This document shows positions 42,937-53,537 of a stretch of DNA of 64,000 bases, piece by piece. The notes beneath the pieces were generated by a model, which saw only the letters and a program-made list of their open reading frames with translations, was not told the origin of the DNA and ran no database searches. A program made the translations under genes and the position numbers. Location: NCBI GenBank assembly GCA_903884235.1, contig CAISEB010000040.1:21002-85001 (forward strand), read 5' to 3'. Source of the stretch: an uncultured Pseudomonadota bacterium (GTDB lineage: Bacteria > Pseudomonadota > Gammaproteobacteria > Steroidobacterales > Steroidobacteraceae). Numbering within the stretch: the stretch's first letter is position 1; each line of letters begins with the position of its first letter.

Positions 42937-45477
42937 TCACTGCCGGGCGGCGTACCAGGCGCGCGCCTCGCGCAGCCGCTGGAGCACGCCCGCCTTCTCG
43001 GCCGGCGAGTTCCAGTCCGGGTAGCCGTCCGTCGCCTGCAGCACGCGATCGATCCATGCCGTGAAGAACGCCGCGTCCCGGGGCGCCTTGAACGGACGGT
43101 TGGCGACGCTCAGGTAGATCGGACTGGTGGTCGCATACGGGTAGTTGTCGAGCACCGGATGCTCGGCACGGTCGCTGCTCGCGCGCAGCACGCACCAACC
43201 GCTGTTGCCGACGGGCAACTGGCCCGAGGCGTCCACTGCATTGCGCGCGCCGGACAACGGCAGCGACTTCACGACGACGCCGTTGCAGACGACCTCGAGG
43301 TGGTCGACGGGCACCATCGAGCGCAGGTGCGCGGTGAAGGGCACGCCTGCCGCGCGCGCGAGGCGGACCTCGCCACCGATCGGCTGACCGCCGAGCGTGA
43401 AGTCCAGCAGCGGACCGTTGGTCGCGAACGTCCGGCCGGCCTTGAGCCCCGCGAGCCACTCGGCCGGATCCACGCCCGCCGAGGGCACGGCGACGTAGAC
43501 CCGATTCATGCCAACGGGCCCGCGCAACGAGGCGTAGTTCGCCATCGCGTCGGTCCCGGCTGCGGCCGGCAGGCGGAAGCCGAGGTTGAGGAGCCGATAC
43601 CAGACCTCGGCGGTCGTGCGGTGATCGCTGAAGCCGAGCACCTCGATGTAGTCGACCTTGCCGAGCGCGACGTCGACGGGCAATTCGTTGCTCAGTGCCT
43701 CGCTCGCATCGAACGGGTGTGGGGGATCGTCGAACGGGTGGACGTATCCGACCAGCGCGCCGCCCGCGTGCGCGCGATCCGCGACATCGGCGTTCATCGG
43801 CGCGAGGCTCGCGGCCGCGGTGTTCGGATAGCCGGCATAGCCCGGCAGCAGCGTACTGCGACGCAGCCCGATCAGCCCCAGGTGCCCCCAGTAGCTGGTG
43901 TGGAACTCCTGCCCATGCAGCAGCACGTGCTCGGGGCCGGACAGCGGGTCACGACCACGCCCGCTCTGCGCGATGTCCGGAACCCGCTGCTCCTTGTTGA
44001 CGATGAGCGCGTTGACGAGACCGAGGTCCTCCGCCTCCGCCTGCTCGAGCAGGTGCGCGGGCGTGTTCCGGTACAGGCCGCCGTAGTTCATGTGTACATG
44101 GGCGTCACCGCTGACCCAATGCCCGCCCGTCGTGGCCATCGGGAACCGGTCGCCGAGCCGGCGTTCGACGCGCTGCTCGGCGCCCGCCGCGACGTGGACC
44201 GTCTCGATGGCCAGGGGGCGACCGAAGCCCTGCATGACCTCGATCGTGACCTCGCCCGCCGGCACGTCGATGAGCTCGTCGCCGCGGGTGTGGAAGTAGT
44301 GCGCCTCGAACGGACGCTCGGCGCGATCAAAGCCATCGTCGCCGTGGATCCAGCCGCCGGCCGGACCGTGGAAGCGGCCGCGCGCATCGGTGACCGAGAC
44401 GCGCGCCGGAGCGGGTTGACCCGCGGCGTCGCGCACCGCGATGCGCAGCCGCCCGGTCGGCGCGAGCCAGCGACGCGCGCCGATCTCGAGGCGGCGCTGC
44501 GCCCCGGTCGCCGCATCCTGCAGCCACAACTCGAGCGCGCCGGCGCGATTGGAGATGAACGCGAACGTGCCGCCGTCCGGCGACCAGCGCACGGCCACCT
44601 CGTCCCAGTCGCCGTACGAAACGGGCAGCGCATCGCCGCCACCGGCCGGCATCACCCACAACTGGTGGCCGTTGCGCCCGAGGTAGGAGCTGTAGACCAT
44701 CCTCGAGCCGTCGGGCGAGAAGTCAGGCCGCGCCCGCCAGTTGGTCTCCTCGTAGTGGATCTCGCGCGCCGGCGCGCCGGCGCGCGCCTCCATCTGCCAG
44801 AACCCACCGGTTCCATGGACGTGGTCGCGGTTGGAGACGTACACGATCGAGCGCCCATCGCGCGTCCAGACCGGGTTGATCTCGTGGTCGTAGGGACTGT
44901 AGTAATAGCGCCTGAGCGGGCTCTTCGTCTCGCCCGTGAGGCGCTCGACGTGTTCCAGTCCGCTCGCGCCGACGTCGGCGAGATGCAGGTGGAAGCGGCG
45001 ATTGTATGCCGTCGACACCCACACGAGGCGCTTGCCATCCGGCGACCAGCGTGGCTCCACGTTGATCGCGCCGTCGCGCGTGAGCAGGTCCGAGTGCCCG
45101 CTCGCAAGGTCGAGGCGGGCCAACTCAAGGGAGTCGCCGCGATAGGTCACGTACACGATAGAGCGGCCGTCCGGCGACCAGTCCGGCTGGTAGTCGTAGC
45201 CCGGACCGTCGGTCAGCTGCTGGGCGACGCCGTCGTCCAGGCGCTGGCGCCAGAGCGACCCGGCCATCGAGTACACGACTTCCCGCGAGTCCGGGGAGAA
45301 GGTGACGGAGGAAGGCCCGCCGGTCAGCTGCGGCAGGTACATCTCGCGGAAGTAGTAGGCGTGCGGCAGGTCGATCTGGCCGAGCACGGGCTGGCGGCCG
45401 GGCGGGCCGGCGGCGGCTCCCATCGCGATCGCCATCGCAAGGCAGGCCAGCAGGCATCGGCTCATCGACTTCATCAT
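42937..45477 (-). CDS. Secreted TolB-like propeller plus CehA/McbA-type PHP metallohydrolase
   Basis: 846 residues. Signal peptide (CLLACLAMAIAMGAAAG). Residues about 45-370 hold TolB/WD40-like propeller blades with repeated SPDG motifs (FSPDSREVVYS, WSPDGRSIVYV, WSPDGKRLVWV, FSPDGSRMVYS, WSPDGGTFAF). A beta-rich stretch (about 380-465) leads to a PHP-like metal-dependent domain starting at VSGDAHVHMNYGG (about 470), with HGQEFHTSYWGHLGLIG, GYVHPFDDPPHPFDA, EVLGFSDHRT and GTDAMANY as likely metal ligands. CehA/McbA enzymes are metallohydrolases, one known for carbaryl hydrolysis; the natural substrate here is unknown. GGAG precedes the ATG at 45477. Confidence 0.83.
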   Translation of the reverse strand: MMKSMSRCLLACLAMAIAMGAAAGPPGRQPVLGQIDLPHAYYFREMYLPQLTGGPSSVTFSPDSREVVYSMAGSLWRQRLDDGVAQQLTDGPGYDYQPDWSPDGRSIVYVTYRGDSLELARLDLASGHSDLLTRDGAINVEPRWSPDGKRLVWVSTAYNRRFHLHLADVGASGLEHVERLTGETKSPLRRYYYSPYDHEINPVWTRDGRSIVYVSNRDHVHGTGGFWQMEARAGAPAREIHYEETNWRARPDFSPDGSRMVYSSYLGRNGHQLWVMPAGGGDALPVSYGDWDEVAVRWSPDGGTFAFISNRAGALELWLQDAATGAQRRLEIGARRWLAPTGRLRIAVRDAAGQPAPARVSVTDARGRFHGPAGGWIHGDDGFDRAERPFEAHYFHTRGDELIDVPAGEVTIEVMQGFGRPLAIETVHVAAGAEQRVERRLGDRFPMATTGGHWVSGDAHVHMNYGGLYRNTPAHLLEQAEAEDLGLVNALIVNKEQRVPDIAQSGRGRDPLSGPEHVLLHGQEFHTSYWGHLGLIGLRRSTLLPGYAGYPNTAAASLAPMNADVADRAHAGGALVGYVHPFDDPPHPFDASEALSNELPVDVALGKVDYIEVLGFSDHRTTAEVWYRLLNLGFRLPAAAGTDAMANYASLRGPVGMNRVYVAVPSAGVDPAEWLAGLKAGRTFATNGPLLDFTLGGQPIGGEVRLARAAGVPFTAHLRSMVPVDHLEVVCNGVVVKSLPLSGARNAVDASGQLPVGNSGWCVLRASSDRAEHPVLDNYPYATTSPIYLSVANRPFKAPRDAAFFTAWIDRVLQATDGYPDWNSPAEKAGVLQRLREARAWYAARQ

Positions 45478-45876
45478 CGGTTGGTCTCCGTCATCGGCTC
45501 TGTTCCCATAATTCCAAGGCCGCATCGTGCATCGGCACTGCGGCGTGGACGAGCCATCCATGGTCTGGGGTCACTATGCCCCCGGGCGCTCGGGTGCACA
45601 ACGCAGCAGTGCCTGCCGCGACCGGGACCGCGATATAGTGGGGCGCGCGAAGCGGCAACCCCCGTCGGACAGGATGACCGCCCACGCCCGATCCGTCTCG
45701 CCTGCGCCACGCGGCTCGGCGGTGGCGACAACGCTGGTGAGGCCGTCAACCTCGGCACCTGGCAAGCGTCTCCCGCAGCAGTGCCGGCGGCGCTGGCGTC
45801 CGACCCGGGTCACGACACTGGGATACTGATCGACGGCAAACCGCCCGACACCAATGCACGGCAGCTGGAGGCACCG
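45478..45876. other. 399-base divergent intergenic region
   Basis: No gene recognised on either strand. A -10-like TATAGT (45634-45639) is oriented toward the peptidase gene, leaving an approximately 230-base leader. That leader contains the hairpin CGCCAC-N11-GTGGCG and other GC-rich stems plus a 51-codon open frame without family likeness (ending 45829). No known riboswitch core was identified. Confidence 0.4.
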
Positions 45877-47526
45877 ATGTTGAGCAGGTCGATGCTGGCC
45901 GGCGCGCTCTGCGCCATTGCGCTGCTCAGGGCCTCGCATGCCGATGCCGGAGCGACGCGGCCGCTTGACGCGACGGAAGGGACCTACGCGGACTGGCTCG
46001 ACGCGAACTACGCGCTCGCGACGATCGCCGCCGGACCCGCCCGTTCGGTGGGCGGCGCAGACGCGAGGACGTGGCAGCGGCGCAGCCGGGCAGCGGCGCG
46101 CCAGCTGCGCCAGGACCTGGCGAGGGCGGCTGCGGCGGGACCCGATGCGGAATCCGACAGACTGCTGGCCGCGATCTCCGCCGGGTTCGCGAACCCACCC
46201 TACGAGCCGGCCGCACCTCAGGGCGACACCGCCGCGGCCTGCGAGCACGCGCAGGACGCCGCGCTCGACCGCAAGGCGCTCTCGGCCGCGCTCTACGCCT
46301 GCTTCGAGCATCACGGCAACCACCTCGCGTTCGAGGGCCGGACGATCGTGCGTTCCACGGCCCTCGAACTGCTCCAGGAACTCGACTCCAGCGAGCGCCG
46401 CCGGGCGCTGTTCACGTCGTTCGCGCCGCTGTGGCAATCGCTGACCACCGACGGCGGGCCATCGAGCCCGTATCGCAGGCTCGTCCGCCTCGCAGCCGAG
46501 GACGGCCGCGCGCAGGGCGGCACGCCCGTCGACGCCGCGCTGCGCACGGTTGCCGCCGATCGCGATACGGTCGAACGCTGGCTCGTCGATATCCTGTCCG
46601 CCTGGTCGCGCGTGACCCGTGGCACGGCCGTCGAGCCGTGGGACTACTGGCACGCGCACACCGCCGCCAGCCGCGAGCTCGACGCGCTCGTGCCGACCGA
46701 GCGGATCCTGCCGCTGACCCGGGCCTACTACCGTGACCTCGGCGCGGACCTGGACGCGCTCGGCGTCGTGCACGACCTCGCGGTGCGAACCGGCAAGGCG
46801 CCCCTCGCCTACTGCGATTTCGTGAGGATCGGTCGGGTCATGAACGGCCACTGGCGCCCGGCTAGGGCGCGCGTCTCGGCGAACGTCGAGCACGGCGGCC
46901 TGTACGTGCTCAACGAGATCGTCCACGAGGACGGCCATGCGGTGCACGCATCGGCGGTGCACGTCAGGCCTGCGTCCTTCGGCTGGGGCGACGACCTGTA
47001 CGTCGAGGCCTTCGCGGACGTGACGAGCTGGTCTGTGGCGCAGCCGGCGTGGCAACGCCGCTACCTCGGCCGCAGCACGAACGAGTCCGATTCGCTGCGC
47101 GCGCTGTACGCGACCGTGATGCTCGACGTCGCGTGGGGACTGTTCGAGCTCAGGATGCTGCGCGAGCCCGACGCCGACCCCAACCTCCTGTGGACCGGGA
47201 TCACCTCGCGCTACCTGCATGTCGTGCCGCACCCGGAGCTGCCCTGGTGGGCACTGCGGGTGCAGCTCGTGGACGTGCCGGGCTACATGATCAACTACGG
47301 GCTCGGTGCGGTGGTCACGGCCGACTTGCGGCGCCGGACACGCGAGGCAATCGGCCCATTCGACGCCGGCAACCCGCGCTGGTATGCGTGGACGACCGAG
47401 CAGCTGCTGCGCCACGGCGCATCCATCCCGACACCCGATCTGCTGAGGACCTTCCTCGGGCGGCCGGTCTCACCCGAGGCCCTGCTCGCAGAACTCGCCC
47501 GCATCGACGCCGCGCCGCAGCCCTGA
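45877..47526 (+). CDS. M3-like zinc metallopeptidase, secreted
   Basis: 549 residues with a signal peptide (LSRSMLAGALCAIALLRASHADA). An all-helical body with EIVHEDGHAVHASAVH (about residues 346-361): HExxH-type zinc ligands with Asp between, plus a downstream glutamate candidate in YVEAFADVTSW. Similar to oligopeptidases of the M3/M2 group, but shorter than OpdA/Dcp and with a divergent first half. It is likely periplasmic. The ATG at 45877 follows CTGGAG. A much longer open frame upstream is antisense to the previous gene and not used. Confidence 0.75.
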   Translation: MLSRSMLAGALCAIALLRASHADAGATRPLDATEGTYADWLDANYALATIAAGPARSVGGADARTWQRRSRAAARQLRQDLARAAAAGPDAESDRLLAAISAGFANPPYEPAAPQGDTAAACEHAQDAALDRKALSAALYACFEHHGNHLAFEGRTIVRSTALELLQELDSSERRRALFTSFAPLWQSLTTDGGPSSPYRRLVRLAAEDGRAQGGTPVDAALRTVAADRDTVERWLVDILSAWSRVTRGTAVEPWDYWHAHTAASRELDALVPTERILPLTRAYYRDLGADLDALGVVHDLAVRTGKAPLAYCDFVRIGRVMNGHWRPARARVSANVEHGGLYVLNEIVHEDGHAVHASAVHVRPASFGWGDDLYVEAFADVTSWSVAQPAWQRRYLGRSTNESDSLRALYATVMLDVAWGLFELRMLREPDADPNLLWTGITSRYLHVVPHPELPWWALRVQLVDVPGYMINYGLGAVVTADLRRRTREAIGPFDAGNPRWYAWTTEQLLRHGASIPTPDLLRTFLGRPVSPEALLAELARIDAAPQP

Positions 47527-47547
47527 AGCGGCGGCGCGGAGTCGCCA

Positions 47548-48870
<1,323 letters not shown>

Positions 48871-48880
48871 GGACGTTCCC

Positions 48881-49681
48881 CTAGACCGGCAACTTGACCG
48901 GTCGACTGTTGGCTTCGCGGGTGCGGCGGTGCAGGTCCCGCAACACCTCCAGTTCCTCTGTCTGCGGCGGCGCGAGGATCGCGACGCTCGCGGCGACCCG
49001 GAGGGGCCAGCCAGTCGCGGCCACGGCCTCGGCCACCGTGACGTGCTCGTAGCGCGCGACGAGCTCGAACTCCTCGCTTCCCTCGGCCGGCTTCATCACG
49101 CCGTAGTCGGTGATGATCGCCTGCGGTCCCGCCCCGGGCGCGCCGCTCCTGGCCCGGGCTCCATGGCCCTCGAGGAAGCCGCCACTGCTGCGGAATCCGA
49201 GCTCCGCCACGAAGGAGCGTGGCGACTGCTTGAGCACCACGAACACCTGCTTGGCGTGGATCGCGATCTCGGGCGCGCCGCCGGCGCCGGGCAGGCGAGT
49301 CTTCGGCTTCGCATAGGGCCCGATCACGGTGCTGTTCAGGTTCCCGTAGCGATCGACCTGCGCGGCGCCGAGGAAGCCGACGTCGACCCGACCGCCCTGC
49401 AGCCAGTAGGCGAAGATCTCCGGGAGCGGCACGACCGCGGAGGCCGTCTCGGCGAGTTCCCCGTCGCCGATCGACAAGGGCAGCACGTCCGGCCGTGTGC
49501 CGATCGTGCCCGACTCGTAGATCAGCACGATGTCCGGCGCGTGCAGGAGGCGCGCGAGGTTCGCCGCGGCGGACGGCAGGCCGATGCCGACGAAGCACAC
49601 GCATCGATCCCACAGCATGCGCGCGGCCGTGACCGTCATCATCTCGTCCGGTGACCAGCCGGGCCGAGCGCCGCCGCTCAT
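48881..49681 (-). CDS. Family I CoA-transferase, subunit B (GctB-like)
   Basis: 266 residues. Glutaconate/oxoadipate-type CoA-transferase beta subunit: FVGIGLPSAAANLARLLHAPDIVLIYESGTIG (the Glu in YESG is the candidate catalytic residue), GFLGAAQVDRYGNLNSTVIG, and ITDYGVMKP. Overlaps subunit A by ATGA (49678-49681). Moves CoA between a short acid and acyl-CoA; the acid is unknown. Some relatives (IpdAB) act as hydrolases, so CoA transfer should be tested. Confidence 0.85.
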   Translation of the reverse strand: MSGGARPGWSPDEMMTVTAARMLWDRCVCFVGIGLPSAAANLARLLHAPDIVLIYESGTIGTRPDVLPLSIGDGELAETASAVVPLPEIFAYWLQGGRVDVGFLGAAQVDRYGNLNSTVIGPYAKPKTRLPGAGGAPEIAIHAKQVFVVLKQSPRSFVAELGFRSSGGFLEGHGARARSGAPGAGPQAIITDYGVMKPAEGSEEFELVARYEHVTVAEAVAATGWPLRVAASVAILAPPQTEELEVLRDLHRRTREANSRPVKLPV

Positions 49682-50532
49682 GGACGTGCTCCGTCGGCGC
49701 GCAGCGCCGCAATGAAGGCGGGGAAGTCCGCCGTGCCGCGTACGTAGCGGTCGATCCAGGCCGTGAACGCGGTGCGATCGCGCGAGATCTCGTCCCAGGC
49801 GATGTAGAAGGCGTTGTCACGCGAATAGTAGCCGCGCGCGTAGGACGGCCACGCACCGCCCGGAACACACGCCACCGCCGTGACCACCCAGTGCGGCAGC
49901 ACGATGCCATTCATGGGCGTGCCGAGATCCTCGACGATCTCCTCCACCGTGACGAGGAGGCGCTTGGCCGCGAGGCCAGCCTCCTTCTGCGCCCCGAGGA
50001 TGCCGGCGAGCAGCACGTTGCCGGCGCGATCGGCCTTCTGCGCATGCAGGATCGTGACGTCCGGGTTGAGCGCCGGGACTGTCGCGAGCTGCTCCCCGGT
50101 GTAGGGGCAGGTCACGCTGCGGATCGAGGCATTGACCAACGGCAGGTCCGTGCCGAGGTAGCCGCGCAGCATGCCGAAAGGCAGGCGCGAGGCGCCCGCC
50201 ACGTAGGCGGCGGCCATGCCGGCGTGGGAGTGCTCGTTGATCGCGAGCGGTCCGGGCCAGGCGTTCTCGATGGCGTCGCGCACCCGATGCGCGGAACCGA
50301 CACCCGGATTCCCGCCCCAGGAGAACGTCAGCCGGTCCGCACAGCCTGCGCCGATCATCTGGTCGTAGACGAGATCGGGCGTCATGCGCACCAGGCGCAG
50401 CCCGCGGCGACCCTGGCGGATGATCTCGTGGCCGGCGGCGAACGGAATCAGGTGCGTGAACCCCTCGAGCGCAACGGTCTCGCCGTCGTGCACATGAGCC
50501 TCGATCGCCTCGCGCAGGGTCGTGATCGCCAT
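49678..50532 (-). CDS. Family I CoA-transferase, subunit A (GctA-like)
   Basis: 284 residues. Alpha subunit with TVALEGFTHLIPFAAGHEIIRQGRRGLRLVRMTPD, FSWGGNPGVGS, SVTCPYTGEQLATVPALNPDVTILHAQKADRAGNV, a pattern of glutaconate CoA-transferase subunit A. The ATG at 50532 comes two bases after the aldehyde dehydrogenase stop; a longer frame upstream is antisense-free but inside that gene and rejected. Confidence 0.86.
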   Translation of the reverse strand: MAITTLREAIEAHVHDGETVALEGFTHLIPFAAGHEIIRQGRRGLRLVRMTPDLVYDQMIGAGCADRLTFSWGGNPGVGSAHRVRDAIENAWPGPLAINEHSHAGMAAAYVAGASRLPFGMLRGYLGTDLPLVNASIRSVTCPYTGEQLATVPALNPDVTILHAQKADRAGNVLLAGILGAQKEAGLAAKRLLVTVEEIVEDLGTPMNGIVLPHWVVTAVACVPGGAWPSYARGYYSRDNAFYIAWDEISRDRTAFTAWIDRYVRGTADFPAFIAALRADGARP

Positions 50533-50534
50533 GG

Positions 50535-52100
50535 CTACTCGACGACCGTCTGGGACTGCTCGCGCAGGTACTGCGGCAGGTAGTAGAAGGAGCCGATCGC
50601 CTTGCCGGTCGACGCCGAGCCCTTCCAGCCCGCGAAGGCCTGGTATCCGGGCCAGGCGCCGGTCGTCGCGCCTTGCGGGCGATTGACGTAGACCGTGCCG
50701 GCCTCGATGTGCTCGAGGAAGTGGTCCACCTCGCGCGCGTTTCCATAGACGCCGGCGGTCAGGCCGAGCGGCGACGCGTTGGCGCGCGCGACCCCTTCCT
50801 CGATCCCGGAGATGCGCGCCATCATCGCGATCGGCAGGAACATCTCGGTCAAGAACAGCGGGTGGTCGTGCGGGGCCTCGGCCAGCAGCGGCGCAACGTA
50901 GCAACCGGCCGCGAGCGGCCCGTCGGTCAGCCGGCGGCCTCCGGCGAGCAGACGCGAGCCGCCGGCCGCAAGCTCGGTCGCGAACCGCTGGTACTTCGCG
51001 ACGGCGGATGCCGAGATCACGGGACCCAGCCAGTTCTCACGCCGGGTCGGGTCGCCGATGCGGATCGCCTGCACCGCCGCGACGAGTCGCGCCGCGAGCG
51101 CGTCGGCGACGGCATCGGCGACATAGATGCGCGACAGCGCCGAGCATTTCTGCCCGCCGAGGCCGAAGGCCGAGCGCACGATGCCCGTGGCCACGCGCTC
51201 GAGGTCGGCGTCGGCCGTGACGATGCAGGCGTTCTTGCCGCCCATCTCGGCGATGCACGGGCGCACCCATGCGCCGGACGCCATTCGCCGCGCGAGGTCC
51301 ATGCCGACCTCGTAGGAACCCGTGAACGTGAGGCCCGCCACCCGCGGGTGGTTGACCAGAGCCTCACCAACCACGGCGCCGCTGCCGGCGACGCAATTGA
51401 ACACCCCGGGCGGAAAGCCGGCGTCCCGGATGCAGTCCGCGAGCAGGCGGACCGCCCATGGCGTGTCCGACGCCCCCTTCACGACCACCGTATTGCCGGT
51501 CACGAGCGCGGCGGCGGCGGGCCCCGCTGCCAGGGCGAGCGGGAAATTGAAGGGCGCGACGATCGCCCAGACGCCGTGCGGCTTGAGCACCGACCGGTTG
51601 TGGGAACGGAAATCCTTCAGCGGATCGTCCGGCAACACCCGGTCGTAGCCGCCGTTCGTCTCGAAGTCCGTGGCGTAGCCGTAGAAGAAGTCCGCAACCT
51701 CCTGCGTTTCGGCGATCGCCTCGAGCCGGTTCTTGCCCACCTCGAGGCAGAGCGCCGCGGAGATGTGGTACACGCGCTCCTCGATCAGGGCCGCGGCGCG
51801 GCGCGCAAGTCGGATGCGCTCGGGCGCCGGCGTGCGTCGCCACGCCGCGAACGCGGCATCGGCTGCCGCCACCGCGGCGCCGACCTGCGCCGCGTCCGCC
51901 GCCGCGAAGTGGCCGAGCAGCGCGCCGTCGATCGGCGAGCGCTTCTCGATGGTCGCCGGGCCGTCGACATCCTGTCCGCCGATGTGCATCCGGTGGCGCG
52001 CCCCGAGGCCGGAGCGAACCTGCGCGAGCGCCTCCTCGAAGCGCCGGTGGAGTTCCTCGGGCGGGTCGAACATCGTCGAGTACGTCAGCTTGAAGCTCAT
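50535..52100 (-). CDS. Aldehyde dehydrogenase, P5C/semialdehyde type (RocA-like)
   Basis: 521 residues. NAD-dependent aldehyde dehydrogenase with nucleophile in GLGGQKCSALSRIYV, general base in IAEMGGKNACIV, VAPFNFPLALAAGPAAAALVTGNTVVVKGASDTP, and VYVNRPQGATTGAWPG near the C-terminus. The length and N-terminal region (YSTMFDPPEELHRRFEEALAQVR) resemble delta-1-pyrroline-5-carboxylate dehydrogenases rather than succinic-semialdehyde ones. It overlaps the upstream aminotransferase gene by ATGA, suggesting it oxidises the semialdehyde made by that enzyme. Confidence 0.86.
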   Translation of the reverse strand: MSFKLTYSTMFDPPEELHRRFEEALAQVRSGLGARHRMHIGGQDVDGPATIEKRSPIDGALLGHFAAADAAQVGAAVAAADAAFAAWRRTPAPERIRLARRAAALIEERVYHISAALCLEVGKNRLEAIAETQEVADFFYGYATDFETNGGYDRVLPDDPLKDFRSHNRSVLKPHGVWAIVAPFNFPLALAAGPAAAALVTGNTVVVKGASDTPWAVRLLADCIRDAGFPPGVFNCVAGSGAVVGEALVNHPRVAGLTFTGSYEVGMDLARRMASGAWVRPCIAEMGGKNACIVTADADLERVATGIVRSAFGLGGQKCSALSRIYVADAVADALAARLVAAVQAIRIGDPTRRENWLGPVISASAVAKYQRFATELAAGGSRLLAGGRRLTDGPLAAGCYVAPLLAEAPHDHPLFLTEMFLPIAMMARISGIEEGVARANASPLGLTAGVYGNAREVDHFLEHIEAGTVYVNRPQGATTGAWPGYQAFAGWKGSASTGKAIGSFYYLPQYLREQSQTVVE

Positions 52101-53410
52101 GACCAGTCGATCTCCCCCAGCAGGCGGTCGAGCAACGCGACCGCGTCGGCCAAATCCCGTTCCGCAATGACGAGCGGCGGAGCGATGATGATCAGGTTGC
52201 CGCGCGTCGCGAACGACACGCCCTCCTCCATCGCGCGCACAACGAGGCGGCGCAGCGGAGCGGGTGTCTCGGGCCACGTGCCGTGCGGCGCCTTCGTGGC
52301 GCGATCACGCACGATCTCGATCACCGCGAAGAGCCCGTCCCCGCCACGCACGTCGCCGATCGCCGCGTGGCGCAGGGCAAGGGCCTGCAGCGACTGCAGC
52401 AGCGACGCACCCAGCGAGCGGGAGCGTCGGATCAGGTCCTCGTCCTCGTACGCCTGCAGCGCCGCGACGCCGGTCGCGCAGGCGAGCGGGTGCCCGCAGT
52501 AGGTCAGGCCCGTGTAGAGCATCTCGTGCTCGAGTCGCGAGGCCACTTCGGCGGAGACGACGACGGCGCCGAGCGGCAGATGCGCACCGGTCAGCCCCTT
52601 CGCGAGCGTCATCAGATCCGGCCGTCCGGCCTCGCCGTGACGCTGCCACGCGAACCATTCGCCGCAGCGGCCGAACCCGCTCATGACCTCGTCGGCGATC
52701 AGGTAGACGTCGCGCGCGCGGGTCTGCTCGCGAAGGCGCGGCCAGAAGTTCGCGGGCGCGACGATGCCGTTCGTGCCGGCGTTCGCCTCCATCAGCACGG
52801 CGGCGACCGATCCCGCGGGCTCAGCGTCGATCGCCTCGGCGACCGCCTGCGCCGCGCGCTCGCCGCAGTCGGATTCGCGAGTCGTGCCCCAAGGACAGCG
52901 GTAGGCGTATGGAGGCGGCACGCGGACGACGCCGAACGCGGCCGGATCGGCCTGGCGTTGCGTGCGCGCATCACCTGACAGGGCCATCGTGGCGTAGCTG
53001 GCACCGTGGTACGAGCGGTCGCGCGCGACGACGAGGCCACGGAGGCGCCCACTCGCCTGGCGCGCGAACTTGACCGCATGCTCGTTGGCGTCCGCGCCGC
53101 CCAGGGAAAAGTAGACGCGGCCGCCCTCGAATCCCGACAGTTCGAGCAGGCGTCGCGCCAGCGCCGCGCGAGGCTCGGCGCCCCAGCTCGCCGTGACGAA
53201 GCAGAGCCGTTCCGCCTGCGCCTGGATCGCGCGCACCAGCGCCGGGTGCTGGTGGCCGAGATTCATGCACTCGGCGAGGCTGCTCATGTCGAGGTAGGCC
53301 CGGCCGGTGTCGTCGAAGAACCGGGCGCCGGACCCGCCGACGATCGTCGGCGCGTTCCAGTCCGCCTGGACGCACCAGCTGTGCAGCACGTCGCGCCGTT
53401 CGCTACTCAT
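52097..53410 (-). CDS. Class-III aminotransferase (omega-amino acid:pyruvate/taurine type)
   Basis: 437 residues. ARFFDDTGRAYLDMSSLAECMNLGHQHPALV, VYFSLGGADANEHAVKFAR, SYHGASYATMALSGD, LIADEVMSGFGRCGEWFAWQ, and PLP lysine in LMTLAKGLTGAHLPLGAVVV. Closest in style to taurine/beta-alanine/diamine aminotransferases that use pyruvate. The ATG at 53410 is chosen; an upstream in-frame ATG would overlap a candidate promoter (53457-53486). First gene of a tight four-base-overlap set with the aldehyde dehydrogenase and CoA-transferase. Confidence 0.84.
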   Translation of the reverse strand: MSSERRDVLHSWCVQADWNAPTIVGGSGARFFDDTGRAYLDMSSLAECMNLGHQHPALVRAIQAQAERLCFVTASWGAEPRAALARRLLELSGFEGGRVYFSLGGADANEHAVKFARQASGRLRGLVVARDRSYHGASYATMALSGDARTQRQADPAAFGVVRVPPPYAYRCPWGTTRESDCGERAAQAVAEAIDAEPAGSVAAVLMEANAGTNGIVAPANFWPRLREQTRARDVYLIADEVMSGFGRCGEWFAWQRHGEAGRPDLMTLAKGLTGAHLPLGAVVVSAEVASRLEHEMLYTGLTYCGHPLACATGVAALQAYEDEDLIRRSRSLGASLLQSLQALALRHAAIGDVRGGDGLFAVIEIVRDRATKAPHGTWPETPAPLRRLVVRAMEEGVSFATRGNLIIIAPPLVIAERDLADAVALLDRLLGEIDWS

Positions 53411-53456
53411 CGGCCTTGCCACCCCAAAGGCTCGCAGGAGGCGAACCCGACCGTGC

Positions 53457-53486
53457 ATTGTCTCGCGCCCGGCACCTGTCACTCAA
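53457..53486 (-). promoter_or_regulatory. Candidate promoter for the aminotransferase/ALDH/CoA-transferase set
   Basis: Read on the minus strand: -35 TTGAGT (53486-53481), 18-base spacer, -10 GACAAT (53462-53457), about 47 bases before the ATG. Suggests the distal five genes can be transcribed apart from hut. Confidence 0.4.
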
Positions 53487-53518
53487 GCGCCGCCGGCTTG
53501 CGGTGGCGCCCACTTGAC

Positions 53519-53537
53519 GGGCGGCCTCGGACCGCCC
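53519..53537 (-). terminator. Hairpin directly after the SDR stop
   Basis: GGGCGG (53519-53524) / CCGCCC (53532-53537) with a 7-base loop, adjoining the SDR stop codon on the minus strand. No T-run follows, so this may be a weak terminator, an mRNA-stabilising end or chance. Confidence 0.3.

Noticed and set aside
43159..45876. Long plus-strand frame continuous with the peptidase gene (1455 codons in total)
   Set aside because: The first part is antisense to the propeller-metallohydrolase gene; the real peptidase begins at 45877 with a signal peptide and ribosome site.
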